From the NCBI GenBank assembly GCA_035578905.1, contig JAQJVL010000001.1, positions 3,402,001 through 3,466,000 of the forward strand: a stretch of 64,000 nucleotides of DNA. Direction: 5' to 3'. This document shows positions 37,331-48,966 of this stretch, in pieces. Source of the DNA: Stictocephala bisonia. Taxonomy: Eukaryota > Arthropoda > Insecta > Hemiptera > Membracidae. Position 1 is the stretch's first letter; each line of letters starts with the position of its first letter. Made by a program: the position numbers and the translations under genes. The notes beneath the pieces are model-generated. The model had not been told where the DNA came from, ran no database searches, and was given only the letters and a program-made list of their open reading frames with translations.

Positions 37331-38143
37331 ACTGTCACCACATAAATTATGTTTAGACGAGTTTGAAGGCTGACTAAGAAACTGAGAGGCATATGAAAAA
37401 TCCAATCACACGATAAAAAAAAATTGCTCCTTTAGTTGCACTTTAGGAAATTTGAATTTTAAAATTACTATCAATAATTTTCATCCTATTAAAAACAAAA
37501 AAAGTTCTTGAGTTTACACTTTTATTACTAAAAAACCCGTTGATGTATCGTATTTATAATTTTATACGTAGTTGACAGGAATGTTTTCTAAAATTTTTAT
37601 AAATTTTAGAATTTAGAATTCTGTAGGCCAATTCGGTAATTTTAAATTGATTTATATTTTTTACAATCACTGAAAGTTGATAAATCATGCATATAAAAGT
37701 ATTATATCGTAACTTCACGTGTCATAAGAATTACATCGTGACCAAGTAATTTGTTTTATGAGCTCTAGAGGCGAAGAAAACGTTATTTCAGGAAATTGAT
37801 GAGAAATTTTTTCCTTGAATACTTAAAAATGTAAAATCTATAAACTTACAGTATATAGCAACATTCCTTTCAACCATACATCAGAATATAAATGTGATAC
37901 ATTAACGGGTTTTTAAGTAATAAAAGTGATGGACTGGGAAAACTAGTTAAAAATACGGTACTTTTTCGTTCCTACTATAGGATACAAATTATTAAAACTT
38001 ATAATATAGTTTAAAAATTCATATTTCATAACGGAAAATTAAACGACAAAAACAACGGTGGGATTGGAGTGTTTACAGGCCTCTTAGTTTCTTAGTAAAC
38101 AACCTTCAAACTCGGGTGCACATAATTTCTGCGCCGACAGTAG
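37331..38143. mobile_element. Foldback element FB-A, copy 2
   Basis: The right end reads CATAATTTCTGCGCCGACAG, identical in pattern to copy 1. The left end is degraded (ACTGTCACCACATAAATTAT). Both arms carry the CCTATGAAAAATCCAATC / GATTGGAGTGTTTACAGGCC pair and matching AGGAATGTTTTCTAAA segments. It is 813 bases long and non-coding. Confidence 0.75.
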
Positions 38144-38604
38144 TATAGGAAATAAGAAATGAGCAAATTTAACTTGGAAGATCAGTCAGTAAAAAATAAT
38201 GTAATTTATAAATTTCTGATTCTACTACCATCTTTATAAAGTAGCTGAAAAAGTAGCATTGAAAATAATTGGTTATTTTTTATCTACAAAATAAAATCTG
38301 ATTGTACTAATTGATATTAATTTATTTACCAGTACATTATGTGATGAGTTAAATGAAAATTAAAACTATATTTTAGTTTTAATTATATTTTAGCGAGTCA
38401 CAAGCAAACTGTGGCCTCGAGATGTTTGACCACTAGAAGGTCACTGTGTTGGGATATATTCACGGCCCAGTGTGGGCATCGGGAAAGTGACCGACCGGGA
38501 GTTTCCGGGGTTGGTTGTACCACAGAATATATCTGTCTATATTCTGTGATTGTACCAACGTGCTGCTGAGGTTCTGGCGGGTGTAGGGGACTTTGCCGTT
38601 CTAA
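38144..38604. other. Spacer with a GC-richer patch
   Basis: AT-rich, then from 38400 GC-richer (GGGAAAGTGACCGACCGGG). An inverted repeat, GTACCACAGAATATA against TATATTCTGTGATTGTAC, lies at about 38518-38556. No protein was recognised. Confidence 0.4.
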
Positions 38605-39134
38605 ACTCGACGAGGTTTTGGGGCTCAGCTAGTTCTTGGTGAGTTCGAGACTAGACGAGGTTTTGGGCTCAGCTAGTTCTTGGTGAGTTCGAGACTAGAA
38701 GAGGTTTTGGGGCTCAGCTAGTTCTTGGTGAGTTCGAGACTAGACGCGGTTTTGGGCTCAGCTAGTTCTTGGTGAGTTCGAGACTAGACGAGGTTTTGGG
38801 CTCATCTAGTTCTTGGTGAGTTCGAGACTAGACGAGGTTTTGGGGTTCAGCTAGTCCTTGGTGAGTTTGAGACTAGACGAGGTTTTGGGCTCAGCTAGTT
38901 CTTGGTGAGTTCAAGACTAGACGAGGTTTTGGGCTCAGCTAGTTCTTGGTGAGTTCGAGACTAGACGAGGTTTTGGGTTCAGCTAGTTCTTGGTGAGTTC
39001 GAGACTAGCGAGGTTTTGGGCTCAGCTAGTTCTTGGTGAGTTCGAGACTAGACGAGGTTTTGGGCTCAGCTAGTTCTTGGTGAGTTCGAGAATAGCGAGG
39101 TTTTAGGCTCAGCTAGTTCTTGGTGAGTTCGAGC
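38605..39134. repeat. 44-bp minisatellite, about 12 copies
   Basis: The unit contains GTTCGAGACTAGACGAGG, TTTTGGGCTCAGCTAG and TTCTTGGTGA, 41-45 bases long with small indels. Confidence 0.9.
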
Positions 39135-39900
39135 TTTATCTCCTTTAGGACTATTTGTTTAGTTGTTTTCAGCTCTAAGAGACAAGTCGATTAGCAGAAG
39201 CCTTGCCGATTATTCACAGTATAGTTTATGATAAATTTGTGATTGTATTATATTTTTATGGCATTGTATTTTCTTTCAACTAAGATAAGTTTGTATAAGT
39301 TGGTTGTTGTTCTTCGTTATAGCATTTATTTGGTTTTAGTTTCAGTAAAGAATATTTTACTATGTAATTTTACAGCGTTTAATTATTTGAACTTTAGGGT
39401 AACGCCCTTTTAGTGTTGAGATCCTAGTTTACTCTTTTATCTCTCAAAGCTTTTTTAATATAGGAAGAGTTGGTCTTACTACACTATTACTATAATGTGA
39501 AAAGAAATAAATAAAACTAGAATTTCATAAATTTATTTATTAATATCATTGAATCCATAAATCATGTATAATTTATAGAATATATACTAATGTACTATTT
39601 CAAACTTTGACAATATAAAATAATATGCGAATTCATATTTCGTATCAATTATGTTACCTCGATCGTAAACAACAGCAGAGAGGAGTGGAAGGGAAGGAGT
39701 GAATGAGAATCAAACCGTTTCATTGTAGAATGCAAGTAGTGACTGCTTTATTTATTTATTCTTTTAACTGTTAACATCATTTATACATTAAATGATAAAA
39801 AATATAAACATCAACTCAATATGGACTAATTAGATGGTAAATAGTTCAATTATTTTGCCTAATAACTAAAAATATTATGTCTTGTACAACAATATACAAG
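39135..39900. other. No gene seen
   Basis: AT-rich sequence following the minisatellite. No coding or structured element was recognised. Confidence 0.45.
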
Positions 39901-41225
39901 TGGAAGAAAAGTCCCGGGACAGATTAATAATTTCCGAACGATTACAGATAAAGCAATAAAACTTGGCATATCAGTACTGCACCTATTAATCAACTTTTTG
40001 ATATAACTGCAATTTTTTCTGTCATATCAGGTGGATGGCCCGCAAAGAGTCGGAAGAAAATCTTAAATGAGAGCATAGGTCAAGTAGTGCATCAAATGAA
40101 ATGGTTATAGTAGTAGAACATAAACCCACAACTTCAATCTCAAAAAGTTCACTCTTAAAAAATGACGCTGATTTAAAGTTTTAAAAAGATACCAATGAAG
40201 TCCTCAACAAGTTTTAGTCGGTTTATTATTATTTTCTTAGCTCAAGTTGGGAAAGTTAAACTTTTTAAATGCTTACTGGATTTTAGAAATATTTTTTTAG
40301 GATAGTTGGTGACTCTTCACTTCCAATGGATGATGGTCAACAAGGAGTTCGACAAAAATATTAAAACCAGTATAGGTCAAGATGTACATCATTTTAAAGG
40401 GATTGTCCAGCACAGGTGAATACTACAAACAGCACTTAAAAATGTTGATCCAGTACAAAATGTCAGATGTTCAAGGATTTTAATGGAAATAAGCGAGGCT
40501 TACCAAATAGTTTTAGAGTAAATTTTCTAATTGCTAGCTTGTTTTCATGATTAACTTCATAATGCATATTTGTACGACTTGCATAATGCATGCAGCAGCA
40601 TTTTCTCTTTGATTTAGTAGTGCACTTGAATTGTGGATACTAATGCAATGTCTTATTACAACCAAAACAATCTTTGAACATCTGCCATTTTGTACTGGAT
40701 TGACCTTTTTAAGTGCTGTTTGTAGTATTCATCTGTGAATCCCTTTAAAATGATGTACATCTTAACCTATGTTAGTTTTAACATTTTTGTCGAACTGCTT
40801 GTGAACTTTTGTCGAATCTATTGGAAGTGAAGAGTCACCAACTTTCCTACAAAACTATTTCTTAAGTTCAAAAGGCTTTTACAAAGTTTAACTTCCTAAC
40901 TTTAGCTAAGACAAGAATAATAAACCGACTAAAACAGGACTTTCATTCTATATTTTTACAACTTTAAACTAGTGTCATTTTTTAAAGAGCGAACCTTTTG
41001 AGGTTGGATTTGTGGGTTTATGTTCTACTACTATAGAACTTTAATTTGATGTACTACTTGACCTATGCTCTCATATAAGATTTTATTCTCACTCCTTGCG
41101 GGCCATCCCCCTGATATGACAGAACAACTGTTATTACATGAAAAAGTAGAAATGATGTACTAAGTTTTATTGATTTATCTGTAATCGTTCAGAAATGAAT
41201 AATCTGTTCCGGGACTTTTCTTCCA
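39901..41225. mobile_element. Foldback element FB-B, 1.3 kb
   Basis: Starts GGAAGAAAAGTCCCGGGACA and ends with the inverse (CCGGGACTTTTCTTCC). The arms stay alignable nearly to the centre at about 40560: ATCGTTCAGAAATGA-like, TCATATCAGG, GCCCGCAAAGAG, CTATGCTCTCAT, GACTCTTCACTTCCAATGGA, ATGTACATCATTTTAAAGGG and CAGTACAAAATG segments all recur inverted on the other side. No ORF and no sequence shared with FB-A. Confidence 0.8.
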
Positions 41226-41919
41226 CACAGAATAAATCTATGGCAAACCGCACCAATATAGTCCGCTGATACCTGTTGCATATTCAGCCCCCCTCCTTAC
41301 TTCTCGTCCAGCAATGTTGTCAGCTATGAATTAATTGAAAATTACTAAATATCTGTTTAAACATCTGTTGCAGTACACAAACATCATCATTTGTTATTAT
41401 ATAATGTACTTACTTTGGTTATATATATTTAGTGATATAATTAATTAAGGATAAAAAACCGCTGTTTCACTTGTTAAACATTATTCCATAGTACTGTCTA
41501 CAAAATATATACTTTCTACCTTTTACGAGGCCTTTAAATAGTATCATCACAGTCTAATATGTCATTAGTCATAGAAACATAGAAAAAACCATAATTACAA
41601 CAATAGTTAAAACAACCAACTAAAAAATTATGAATAATTATGACCTCTTTAGTACGGGTAACAACTATAAATACCCATCTCCACTATAAAAAATACTCAT
41701 ATTACAACAACAAAAACAACCATAAATAAACAAACAAAAAATTAACAGATATTAAATTCATTAACATAAAATATATATTTATTAATGAATATAGGCTACA
41801 TATATAAGAACTTATAGTAGAATACAGAATTATTGTCGATTATCAATTAATTTTGTCCTGACAGTGAAAAAATTAAACACTAATACAACACTAAATGCTT
41901 AGATTCGTAAATGCTTCCT
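41226..41919. other. No gene seen
   Basis: AT-rich spacer without recognised features. Confidence 0.45.
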
Positions 41920-43005
41920 AAACGTTATGAATTAAACCCTGTCTAGTTGTTATATTCGTAAATGTTTCAGACCCTCCATAAATTAAACCCTGTCTAGTTG
42001 TTAGATTCTTCGTAAATGCTTCAGACCCTCCATAAATCAAACCCTGTCCAGTTGTTAGATTCTTCGTAAATGCTTCAGACCCTCCATAAATCAAACCCTG
42101 TCCAGTTGTTAGATTCTTCGTAAGTGCTTCAGACCCTCCATAAATCAAACCATGTCTAGTTATTATATTCGTAAATGTTTCAGACCCTCCATAAATTAAA
42201 CCCTGTCTAGTTGTTATATTCGTAAATGTTTCAGACCCTCCATAAATTAAACCCTGTCTAGTTATTATATTCGTAAATGTTTCAGACCCTCCATAAATCA
42301 AACCCTGTCCAGTTGTTAGATTCTTCGTAAATGCTTCAGACCCTCCATAAATTAAACCCTGACTAGTTGTTATATTCGTAAATGCTTCAGACCCTCCATA
42401 AATTAAACCCTGTCTAGTTGTTAGATTCGTAAATCCTTTATAAAATTCATAAATTAAACCCTGTCTAGTTAGTTGTAAGATTCGTAAATACTTCAGAAAC
42501 TTTATGAATTAAACCCTATCTAATTGTTAGATTCATAAATGCTTCAAAACTCCATAAATTAAACTCTGTCTAGTTGTTAGATTCGTAAATCCTTTAGAAA
42601 CTTCGTAATTTAAATCCTGTCTAGTTGTAAGATTCGTAAATGTTTCAGAAACTTTATGAATTAAACCTGTATAGATGTTAGATTCATAAATACTTCAGAC
42701 ACTCCATAAATTAAACCATATCTAGTTATTAGATTCGTAAATGCTTCAAACACTCCATAAATTAATTAAACCATGTTTAGTTGTAAGATTCGTAAAACCT
42801 TTAGAAACTTCATAAATTAAACCCTGTCTAATTGTTAGATTCGTAAAACCTTTAGAAACTTAATAAATTAAACCATGTTTAGTTGTAAGATTCGTAAAAC
42901 CTTTAGAAACTTCATAAATTAAACCTTGTCTATTTGTAAGATGTAAGTGCTTTAGACATTCCATAAATTAAATCCTGTCTAGTTGTTAGATTCGTAAAAC
43001 CTTTA
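41920..43005. repeat. 48-54 bp minisatellite, about 20 copies
   Basis: The unit contains AAATTAAACCCTGTCTAG, TTGTTAGATTCGTAAATG and CTTCAGACCCTCCAT. The left part (to about 42420) is regular and in frame, so it yields a repetitive minus-strand ORF with GLIYGGSE units. The right part is diverged, with irregular spacing. It is judged non-coding. Confidence 0.9.
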
Positions 43006-43794
43006 GAAATATACCATCACTTCTTCAAGCTTCGTGTATTTATTTGTTCAATTTAATGTGTACCATCCCACCCAGGTTCTAACCTCAGGTTTGTATTTTA
43101 TTGTTCCCTACATTTAGTTTAAGTATTTTTAACTAATAAAATAAAATAAAGGGTTTCACTTGTGTAATATCAAATAGTATAAGTAGTTTTTATATACAAG
43201 TAATCTTCATCAATATGTAAGATTCACAAAAGACTTAGTATTATATTCTACTAAAATAATGTAAAAATTGTACGACGACCCTCCATAGATAACTCACGTG
43301 GGCTCCGTAGCAAAGACTAAGCAAGGCCAATCCAATACATTAACGAATGCTTTTTTCCTGTTGCAGGAGAGCCAGGACCTTTACCTCGAACTATCGGCTA
43401 AATACTAATGCTATGTTTAAGGAATTATTCCCCAGACAGTGGGCTAAGCCCGGACGCTGGACCGGCCATGCCAGAGCATGGTAGCAGGGGTTGTTCTCTC
43501 TGGGCTGGGTCTTACCATTGATTTTATTGATTTGTAAGTATTGTTTGAAAGTAATAATATAATAAAGTGTGTCAGGTGGTTTTAGTGGGTTGAAATCCTA
43601 CATTACCAGCTGGTTCCTTTAAAAGATCCCCCCCCCGCCCCGATGGGAAACATTTTAATTTTATGTACGATGTTTTTGTGATAGTTAGGCCAGAGTCATT
43701 AAATATTTTTTATATATTTGAATTTAAAGAATATGTTTGAAAGCATATAATATTTCATCATTCGGATAGTTCCACGTTGAATAACTCTGATCGG
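43006..43794. other. Intergenic region with exon-like signals
   Basis: Contains an acceptor-like TTTTTTCCTGTTGCAG near 43352-43367 followed by a GC-richer stretch to about 43520, but frames after it stop quickly (13 codons in the best one). A C-run (CCCCCCCCGCCCCG) lies at about 43628. No gene can be supported. Confidence 0.35.
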
Positions 43795-43925
43795 GGCAAC
43801 TATATGCTGTTCGCCGAGAGTTGAGAGTGAGGCTCCACCTAGACTGTCATTGTCTTCTTGTAAAAGAGGGTGTCCACGTGGACCCTTGATTTACAACAAG
43901 ACTGATTCATGGCATACCCAGTCGG
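43795..43925. repeat. Dispersed repeat, copy 1
   Basis: Shares GAGTGAGGCTCC(A/G)CCT, an AAGAGGGTGTCCACGT segment and GGCAT(A/C)CCCAGTC with 47110-47262, in the same order and orientation. Confidence 0.65.
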
Positions 43926-44215
43926 TAGTTAGTCAGTCAGGCTTAGGCAGATAGGACAGTTCATCACTACAGCAACAAGTGAACGCTCCGAATCGACCTA
44001 GCGTCTACGTCACACCAGCAGTGACCTGCTTCACTCTAAACTCTCGCTGAATGGAATAAAGACAGACAGTGCAGTACATTCATCGGCTTTCCACCGTCGT
44101 GATCGTTCCGTTTGACCCGTGAACTCCATTGAACGTGGAGTTTACAGTCCGTTGAGGTTATAGGCTGAGTCTTTCCATGCCTTTATTCTCTTGCCCCTCC
44201 GTTTGAGTGGAACAA

Positions 44216-44307
44216 ATGACGACAGTGATGGGACCAGAGGTTTCTGGCGGCCCAGGAAAGGCTGAGCCATTTCACCTGGTAAACATGGCGGTTGGCCTGC
44301 TATGCAG
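44216..44307 (+). CDS. Candidate first coding exon, unknown protein
   Basis: A GC-richer stretch (43930-44310) in AT-rich sequence ends in a consensus donor (GCAG followed by GTAAGA at 44308). An ATG at 44216 in context AACAAATGA opens a frame of 30 codons plus two bases that runs straight to the donor: MTTVMGPEVSGGPGKAEPFH then LVNMAVGLLC. Upstream, TCAGTCAGG near 43935 could be an initiator and 43940-44215 a 5' UTR. No later exon was found in the window and the protein is not recognised. The alternative is a chance ORF in a transposon leader. Confidence 0.35.
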
Positions 44308-44309
44308 GT

Positions 44310-46013
44310 AAGACGGCACAGTACCCCACCACAAAACGGTTACTTTTATTTATCAATAAACTACCATGGCTATGTTATCTAAGTATAATAAGTATAATAA
44401 GTATTATAATATATAACATATTTATAAGTATTTCGTATGTACTCCTATCTCGTTATTTTACAAACCTTTTACATATTTTACTGTAGTAAGTAATAATGGT
44501 GATATACGACTTTAAAACTGGCTATACTACCGGGGATTACTCAATAAATCATTTATAAAACGCTATTGAACTGTTTGTTTTATGCTCTATCTAGACGCTT
44601 CGCAATCCTTGACATGTTTATACCTGTAAGTAGAATCAGGTCTATGTTTACCGGGAAAGTAGTTTTTATTACTTTCCCGGTAAATCATTTTAGCGGAAAA
44701 CTCGTTTTGTACTGAATAAATAAAAACATATCTTTTTAGCAAATTTTTTCCGTTATGTCTCCGTTATTTGGTGTGGTTTTTTATATGATTTGTTTTTTAC
44801 AGTGAACACGATACTATTTTGGTCCGCGACAATTAGTTCGTGATAGAATACGTATTCTTTAACATAGTACCAATTCTGAGAAATACAAATGTATAGCACC
44901 ACAATTTAAAGGTGGGCTGGATTATTGTCTGACATTTTTGCGGCCATTTCGTATCTTTACTCCATAAGACCAATGGTAAACGGATAAGCCGAATTTTACA
45001 TATTTTTCCGGTAAAATAATTAGATTTACGTTTTATATGCATTGTGGAGAGTTTTGATTGCATAGTGAGTTTCAATTTTGTATCTAATGTGTTTGTTACA
45101 ATGACGTTACTTTAAAATTTTAATCTAATTAAAAAAATTACTTGAAACAAAAACTACATCACAATGGAAAACAAATAATCAACCAACATTAAGCAATTAT
45201 TCAAGAATTTTCCAACATTTGAATAGTTAAAATCTGCTGTTGAACAAACGCTATAGAGGGCAACAGGGGAGCTATGATTTTGCTAAATCTGAGGAAATTT
45301 AACATTGGCCTTATGTTAAATAGATTCGGGCAGCCAACAGAGATGCCGATCACTCCACCCACCCGATTTTCTAGTGTGTTTTAGGAAGAATTTGGAAGAT
45401 GTTCTTGTCATCAAAGAATATTATCATAATAGGAGTTTTTGAGCATAGCGTTGACTATTTGTACGTTACCTATAAGTACCTACTAGCATAATATTGACTT
45501 TTGTCATGCCATTCCATCACAAATAAATATTTCTGTTTCGCTTTAATTCTTATATCATCGAGACAAATAGAAATTTGTATCAATAAGTTATAGCTGAAGA
45601 TAACATTTTACTATCTAGTGATTAGTTATGGATCCAGGTGTGTTATCACTCGACATGCTGTTGCTGAGTGAGGTAACAATATTCTTAGAACACGAGAGTG
45701 GAATTAGTTTTATCAGTTCACAGAAAAGTTATTTATCGATCTACTTGCTGACTTCAGCCCACGGTACCACTACCTAGCTTTATCTGTAAAATAAATCCTT
45801 AGCGTAATTTGTTAATCAACACAAGAGTTTTCTGTAATTCCAGTTCTATTGGCATTTATCAATAAAATACAACTCATTACTCTAACTTTGTTGGCAGCTG
45901 ACATAGCTGGGAGGGAAAATATAACAGGCTAGCTATAACTCGCGCAACCTAAACTCTGGCTGCCTGCCCTGTGAGTGACGGTGTGGGCGGGTGCGCGGGG
46001 TAAAGCCCATGCC
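44310..46013. other. No gene recognised; contains a short perfect hairpin
   Basis: AT-rich. It would be intronic if the exon at 44216-44307 is real. A 15-bp perfect inverted repeat at 44647-44684 is listed separately. Small ORFs show no family features. Confidence 0.4.
44647..44684. repeat. Perfect short hairpin, 15-bp stem, 8-base loop
   Basis: TTTACCGGGAAAGTA and its exact reverse complement TACTTTCCCGGTAAA are separated by GTTTTTAT. Confidence 0.85.
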
Positions 46014-46647
46014 TAAGGATGGCAACGATATATCGATATATCGGAAATATCGATAAAAATGTTTCTATACACTGAAATCGATATTTTCTTTCGTTAACAT
46101 TGGCCAACAAATCATCACGATTCTTAAAAAAACACATTTAAATTGCCTCTCATTCGTACAAAACATGCATTGAAATAATAAAGTAACTTTATTTAGTATT
46201 TTTACGTGAGGTTAACGCAATAAAATGTAGTTTAGTGAATTAATTTGTTTAATTTTTAGTGCTTATAAGAAGCCTAGTGGCATTTTTGAACGTAAAAAAC
46301 AAAAATAACAATGATATTACATTATTCTTTTATAATTAACATAATAATTAAAAGTATCATTATTCCTATTTTGATTTTTTTTCATTCAACCCTACAGACC
46401 ACTTGTTTCGTGTAGATAAATGTTTTTAATTATTACATTCAGAGGCTATTAAATAGTGACAGCAAAACATGAATGTATTTTTGGTCATGACATAAGAGTT
46501 AGTGCATAGTAACAGATAAATCATTTACAACTCGATAAGTCGGTTACTCGATGTATCGATATTTTCCTTTCTATATCATCGTTGTATCGATATTTGGTTT
46601 ACGATATATCAATAATTCGACATGTTAAAAAATATTTGCCATCCCTA
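46014..46647. mobile_element. Non-autonomous hAT-type element, 634 bp
   Basis: The terminal inverted repeats read TA(A/G)GGATGGCAA and continue with repeated ATATCGATA segments on both sides. An 8-bp direct repeat flanks the element: CCCATGCC (46006-46013) and CTCATGCC (46648-46655), one mismatch. The terminus and the 8-bp target duplication are hallmarks of hAT transposons. The interior is AT-rich with no transposase. Confidence 0.8.
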
Positions 46648-46798
46648 CTCATGCCAGCTTGAACACATTGGTTTCCTTTGAAAAAAGCTGACAAAGTTTA
46701 TGATTTTATTGCTCTCAATGAGACGATCTCTTCCATTATTGTACTTGAGGAGGCCGACACATCATTATATCAGTCAAAAACTGCCAACTGTCCAGTAA

Positions 46799-46855
46799 AC
46801 TGCGCTGGTGTGTAGTGTCACAGTGGTATACTGCGACACTACACATCAGCGCAGT
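46799..46855. repeat. 21-bp stem hairpin with one mismatch
   Basis: The left arm ACTGCGCTGGTGTGTAGTGT(C) pairs with the right arm GACACTACACATCAGCGCAG(T), with one G/T difference and a 15-base loop. GC-richer than its surroundings. It may be a short hairpin RNA or the trace of a transposon; no precursor-length stem extends beyond the 21 pairs. Confidence 0.8.
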
Positions 46856-46893
46856 AGGTAACTGTACTTAGTAATACTCCTTTTAACACGGAT

Positions 46894-47070
46894 ATGTTAA
46901 TGGCAGAGCTTTTAAATTTGATGAGCATCAGCAAACCTATAGAAAAATATAGTCTGGACGACTTAATTAAGAAGGTAGGACATACAGTGTTACGGCTGCC
47001 TCAATATCATCATTCAGATTTGAATGCAATTGAGTTAATATGGTTGCAAATTAAATCACATGGTAAATAA
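46894..47070 (+). pseudogene. Tc1/mariner-like (IS630-type) transposase C-terminus
   Basis: A 58-codon open frame reads SLDDLIKKVGHTVLRLP, then QYHHSDLNAIELIW and LQIKSHGK before the stop. The family pattern is VLRLPPYHC-x-LNPIELxWxxxK, where the Glu is the last residue of the catalytic DDE/D triad. Here the Pro before IEL is Ala and the first two catalytic Asp residues are absent upstream. The family cuts and pastes TA-flanked DNA transposons; this is a truncated relic. The hairpin just upstream (46799-46855) may or may not be connected. Confidence 0.7.
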
Positions 47071-47109
47071 ATATACCAAATCGTCGTTCATTTAGCACCA
47101 CCTAGGGGA

Positions 47110-47262
47110 CGATTACAGCTCTATACGCTATTCAGGGAGAGTTGATAGTGAGGCTCCGCCTCAACTGCCCCTGCCTCAAGGGTGTTGGCCTATAAGAAGA
47201 GGGTGTCCACGTAGACCTTTCATTTAAAATGAGACTTATTTATTGGCATCCCCAGTCTTTCA
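47110..47262. repeat. Dispersed repeat, copy 2
   Basis: Counterpart of 43795-43925 with GAGTGAGGCTCC-like, AAGAGGGTGTCCACGTAGAC and GGCATCCCCAGTC segments. It carries a small insertion (CTGCCCCTGCCTCAAGGG) relative to copy 1. Confidence 0.65.
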
Positions 47263-48033
47263 TACTCATATTTAGTGTAACAATAATACATATATATTAT
47301 AATATAATCCATATATTTTAAGTATGAATTCCATATCTCCCGTGGCGAGTAACGTGGACAAGTGATCGGTAGTAAGAAAACACTTTATAATTAATTTTTA
47401 ATCAAATTTAATGGCTAAATATCATGATACACCAATATATATGATGATGCAAACAGTTGGCAAAATTATGGCTGACAACGTGAGTAAATTATATTCCGGG
47501 AGCCCTGAGACAAAAATTATTTCTTTAAAAGGGAAGTCCTTATGTATATTGCTTGATTAAAAAAAACACTACCTCAATATTTTGGTAAAATCGTCAGCAG
47601 AGATAATTAGCTGCTTTTGTTTCAACTGGTTGCAGGTCGTCTGAGACGCTGTGTTGGAGATAGCTGTACCAGATTTAAAGATGGGAAAACGAGTTAATTG
47701 AGTGATATTAAAAGTTCTTTAAATTAAAATTCAAGGACAGATTTAATTTTATACAGGGTAATTTATCATTAATTAACATAATATTTATGATTAATCATTG
47801 TTCCGCAAGATGCTGTGTTGTGGATGACTAAGACTAGATTTAATTGATTGCTATTATTCTGTTCGGCAGTTTAAGAAGTGAACATCTAAAATTTGTTAAC
47901 TATTATATTTGCTTGTCTATCCATTACAATTAACTATAAGTAAAATTAAAAGTAACATTCTCAGACTAACATTTGAAACATGTAAAAGTGGCGGTTAGAG
48001 CTCGCAGCACTTCTGCAGCCCATTGTATGACAG
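47263..48033. other. No gene seen
   Basis: AT-rich spacer. GCTGTGTTG(G/T) followed by a short similar context occurs twice (about 47650 and 47811), too diverged to call a repeat. Confidence 0.4.
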
Positions 48034-48947
48034 GCTGTTTTAGAAACAAAAATACTATTGTGAACCCAAGTTTGAAGGGTGTTTACTAAGAAACTAAAAG
48101 GCCTATGAAAAATCAAATCACACCATAGTTCTCCTCGTTTAATTGTTCGTTGTATTCATATTTAAATATTATTATAAGTTGCAATAATTTGTATCCTAGT
48201 TGGAACAAAGAAAGTATCGTTATTTCACTGTGCATTAACTTTACATGTTACTCGAAACCCGTTAATGTATCGCATCTATATCTTCGTACGTGATTGACAG
48301 GAATGTTTCCTAAACGTTTAATAAACTTTAGAATTTTAACTTTTCAAGAAAAAGGGTCCTTATCATTTTCCTTGACTTCAGGTTGTGATCCTTATGAAAT
48401 GTAAAGTTACGATATACTACTTTTATATGCGTAAATAAATGCAGTAATTTTATATTGAAGTCATCAATTTAAAGCAATTGCAATTACTTACGCATATAAA
48501 AGCTGTTTATCATCTTTAATCTTTAAATCTTTAAATTTCATAAGGATTACAACGTGACCAAACAATCAATTTTACGATCTCTAGAAGCTAAGAAAACGTC
48601 GTTTCAGAAAGTTGACATGAAACTTGTTCTTGAAAAGTTAAAATCTCGAAATGTATGGAAAACATTCTTGTCAATCACGCATTAAAATATAAATGCGATA
48701 CATCATCGGGTTTGAGAGTACTAAATGTGTTAAGTTGACGCACAGTGAAAACTGGCCAGATTTCCGGCATTTTTGTTCCAACTAGGATAACAATTATGAA
48801 AACGTATAATAAAGTTTAAAAATGCATGTGTCATAACGTACAATCGAGCGAGGAAAACAATGCAGGATTGGAATGTTCATAGGCTCCTTATTTTCTTAGT
48901 AAATAACCTTCAAACTTGGATTCACGTAATTTCTGCGCCGACAGTAA
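48034..48947. mobile_element. Foldback element FB-A, copy 3
   Basis: The right end reads ACGTAATTTCTGCGCCGACA, matching the other copies. The left end is diverged but recovers at GTGAACCCAAGTTTGAAGGG. Arms match through AAGGCCTATGAAAAATC, TCCTAGTTGGAACAAAG, CGATACATCATCGGG-like and AGGAATGTTTCC segments. The centre at about 48480 holds AAGCAATTGCAATTACTTACG. Non-coding. Confidence 0.75.
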
Positions 48948-48966
48948 TTTAATTCGGTTTTAAATA

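Noticed and set aside
41918..42301. 127-residue minus-strand ORF with GLIYGGSE repeats
   Set aside because: Regular part of the 48-54 bp minisatellite; the frame breaks as soon as unit length varies.
43352..43420. Strong acceptor-like TTTTTTCCTGTTGCAG
   Set aside because: Frames after it close within about 13 codons and no donor was found nearby, so no exon is called.
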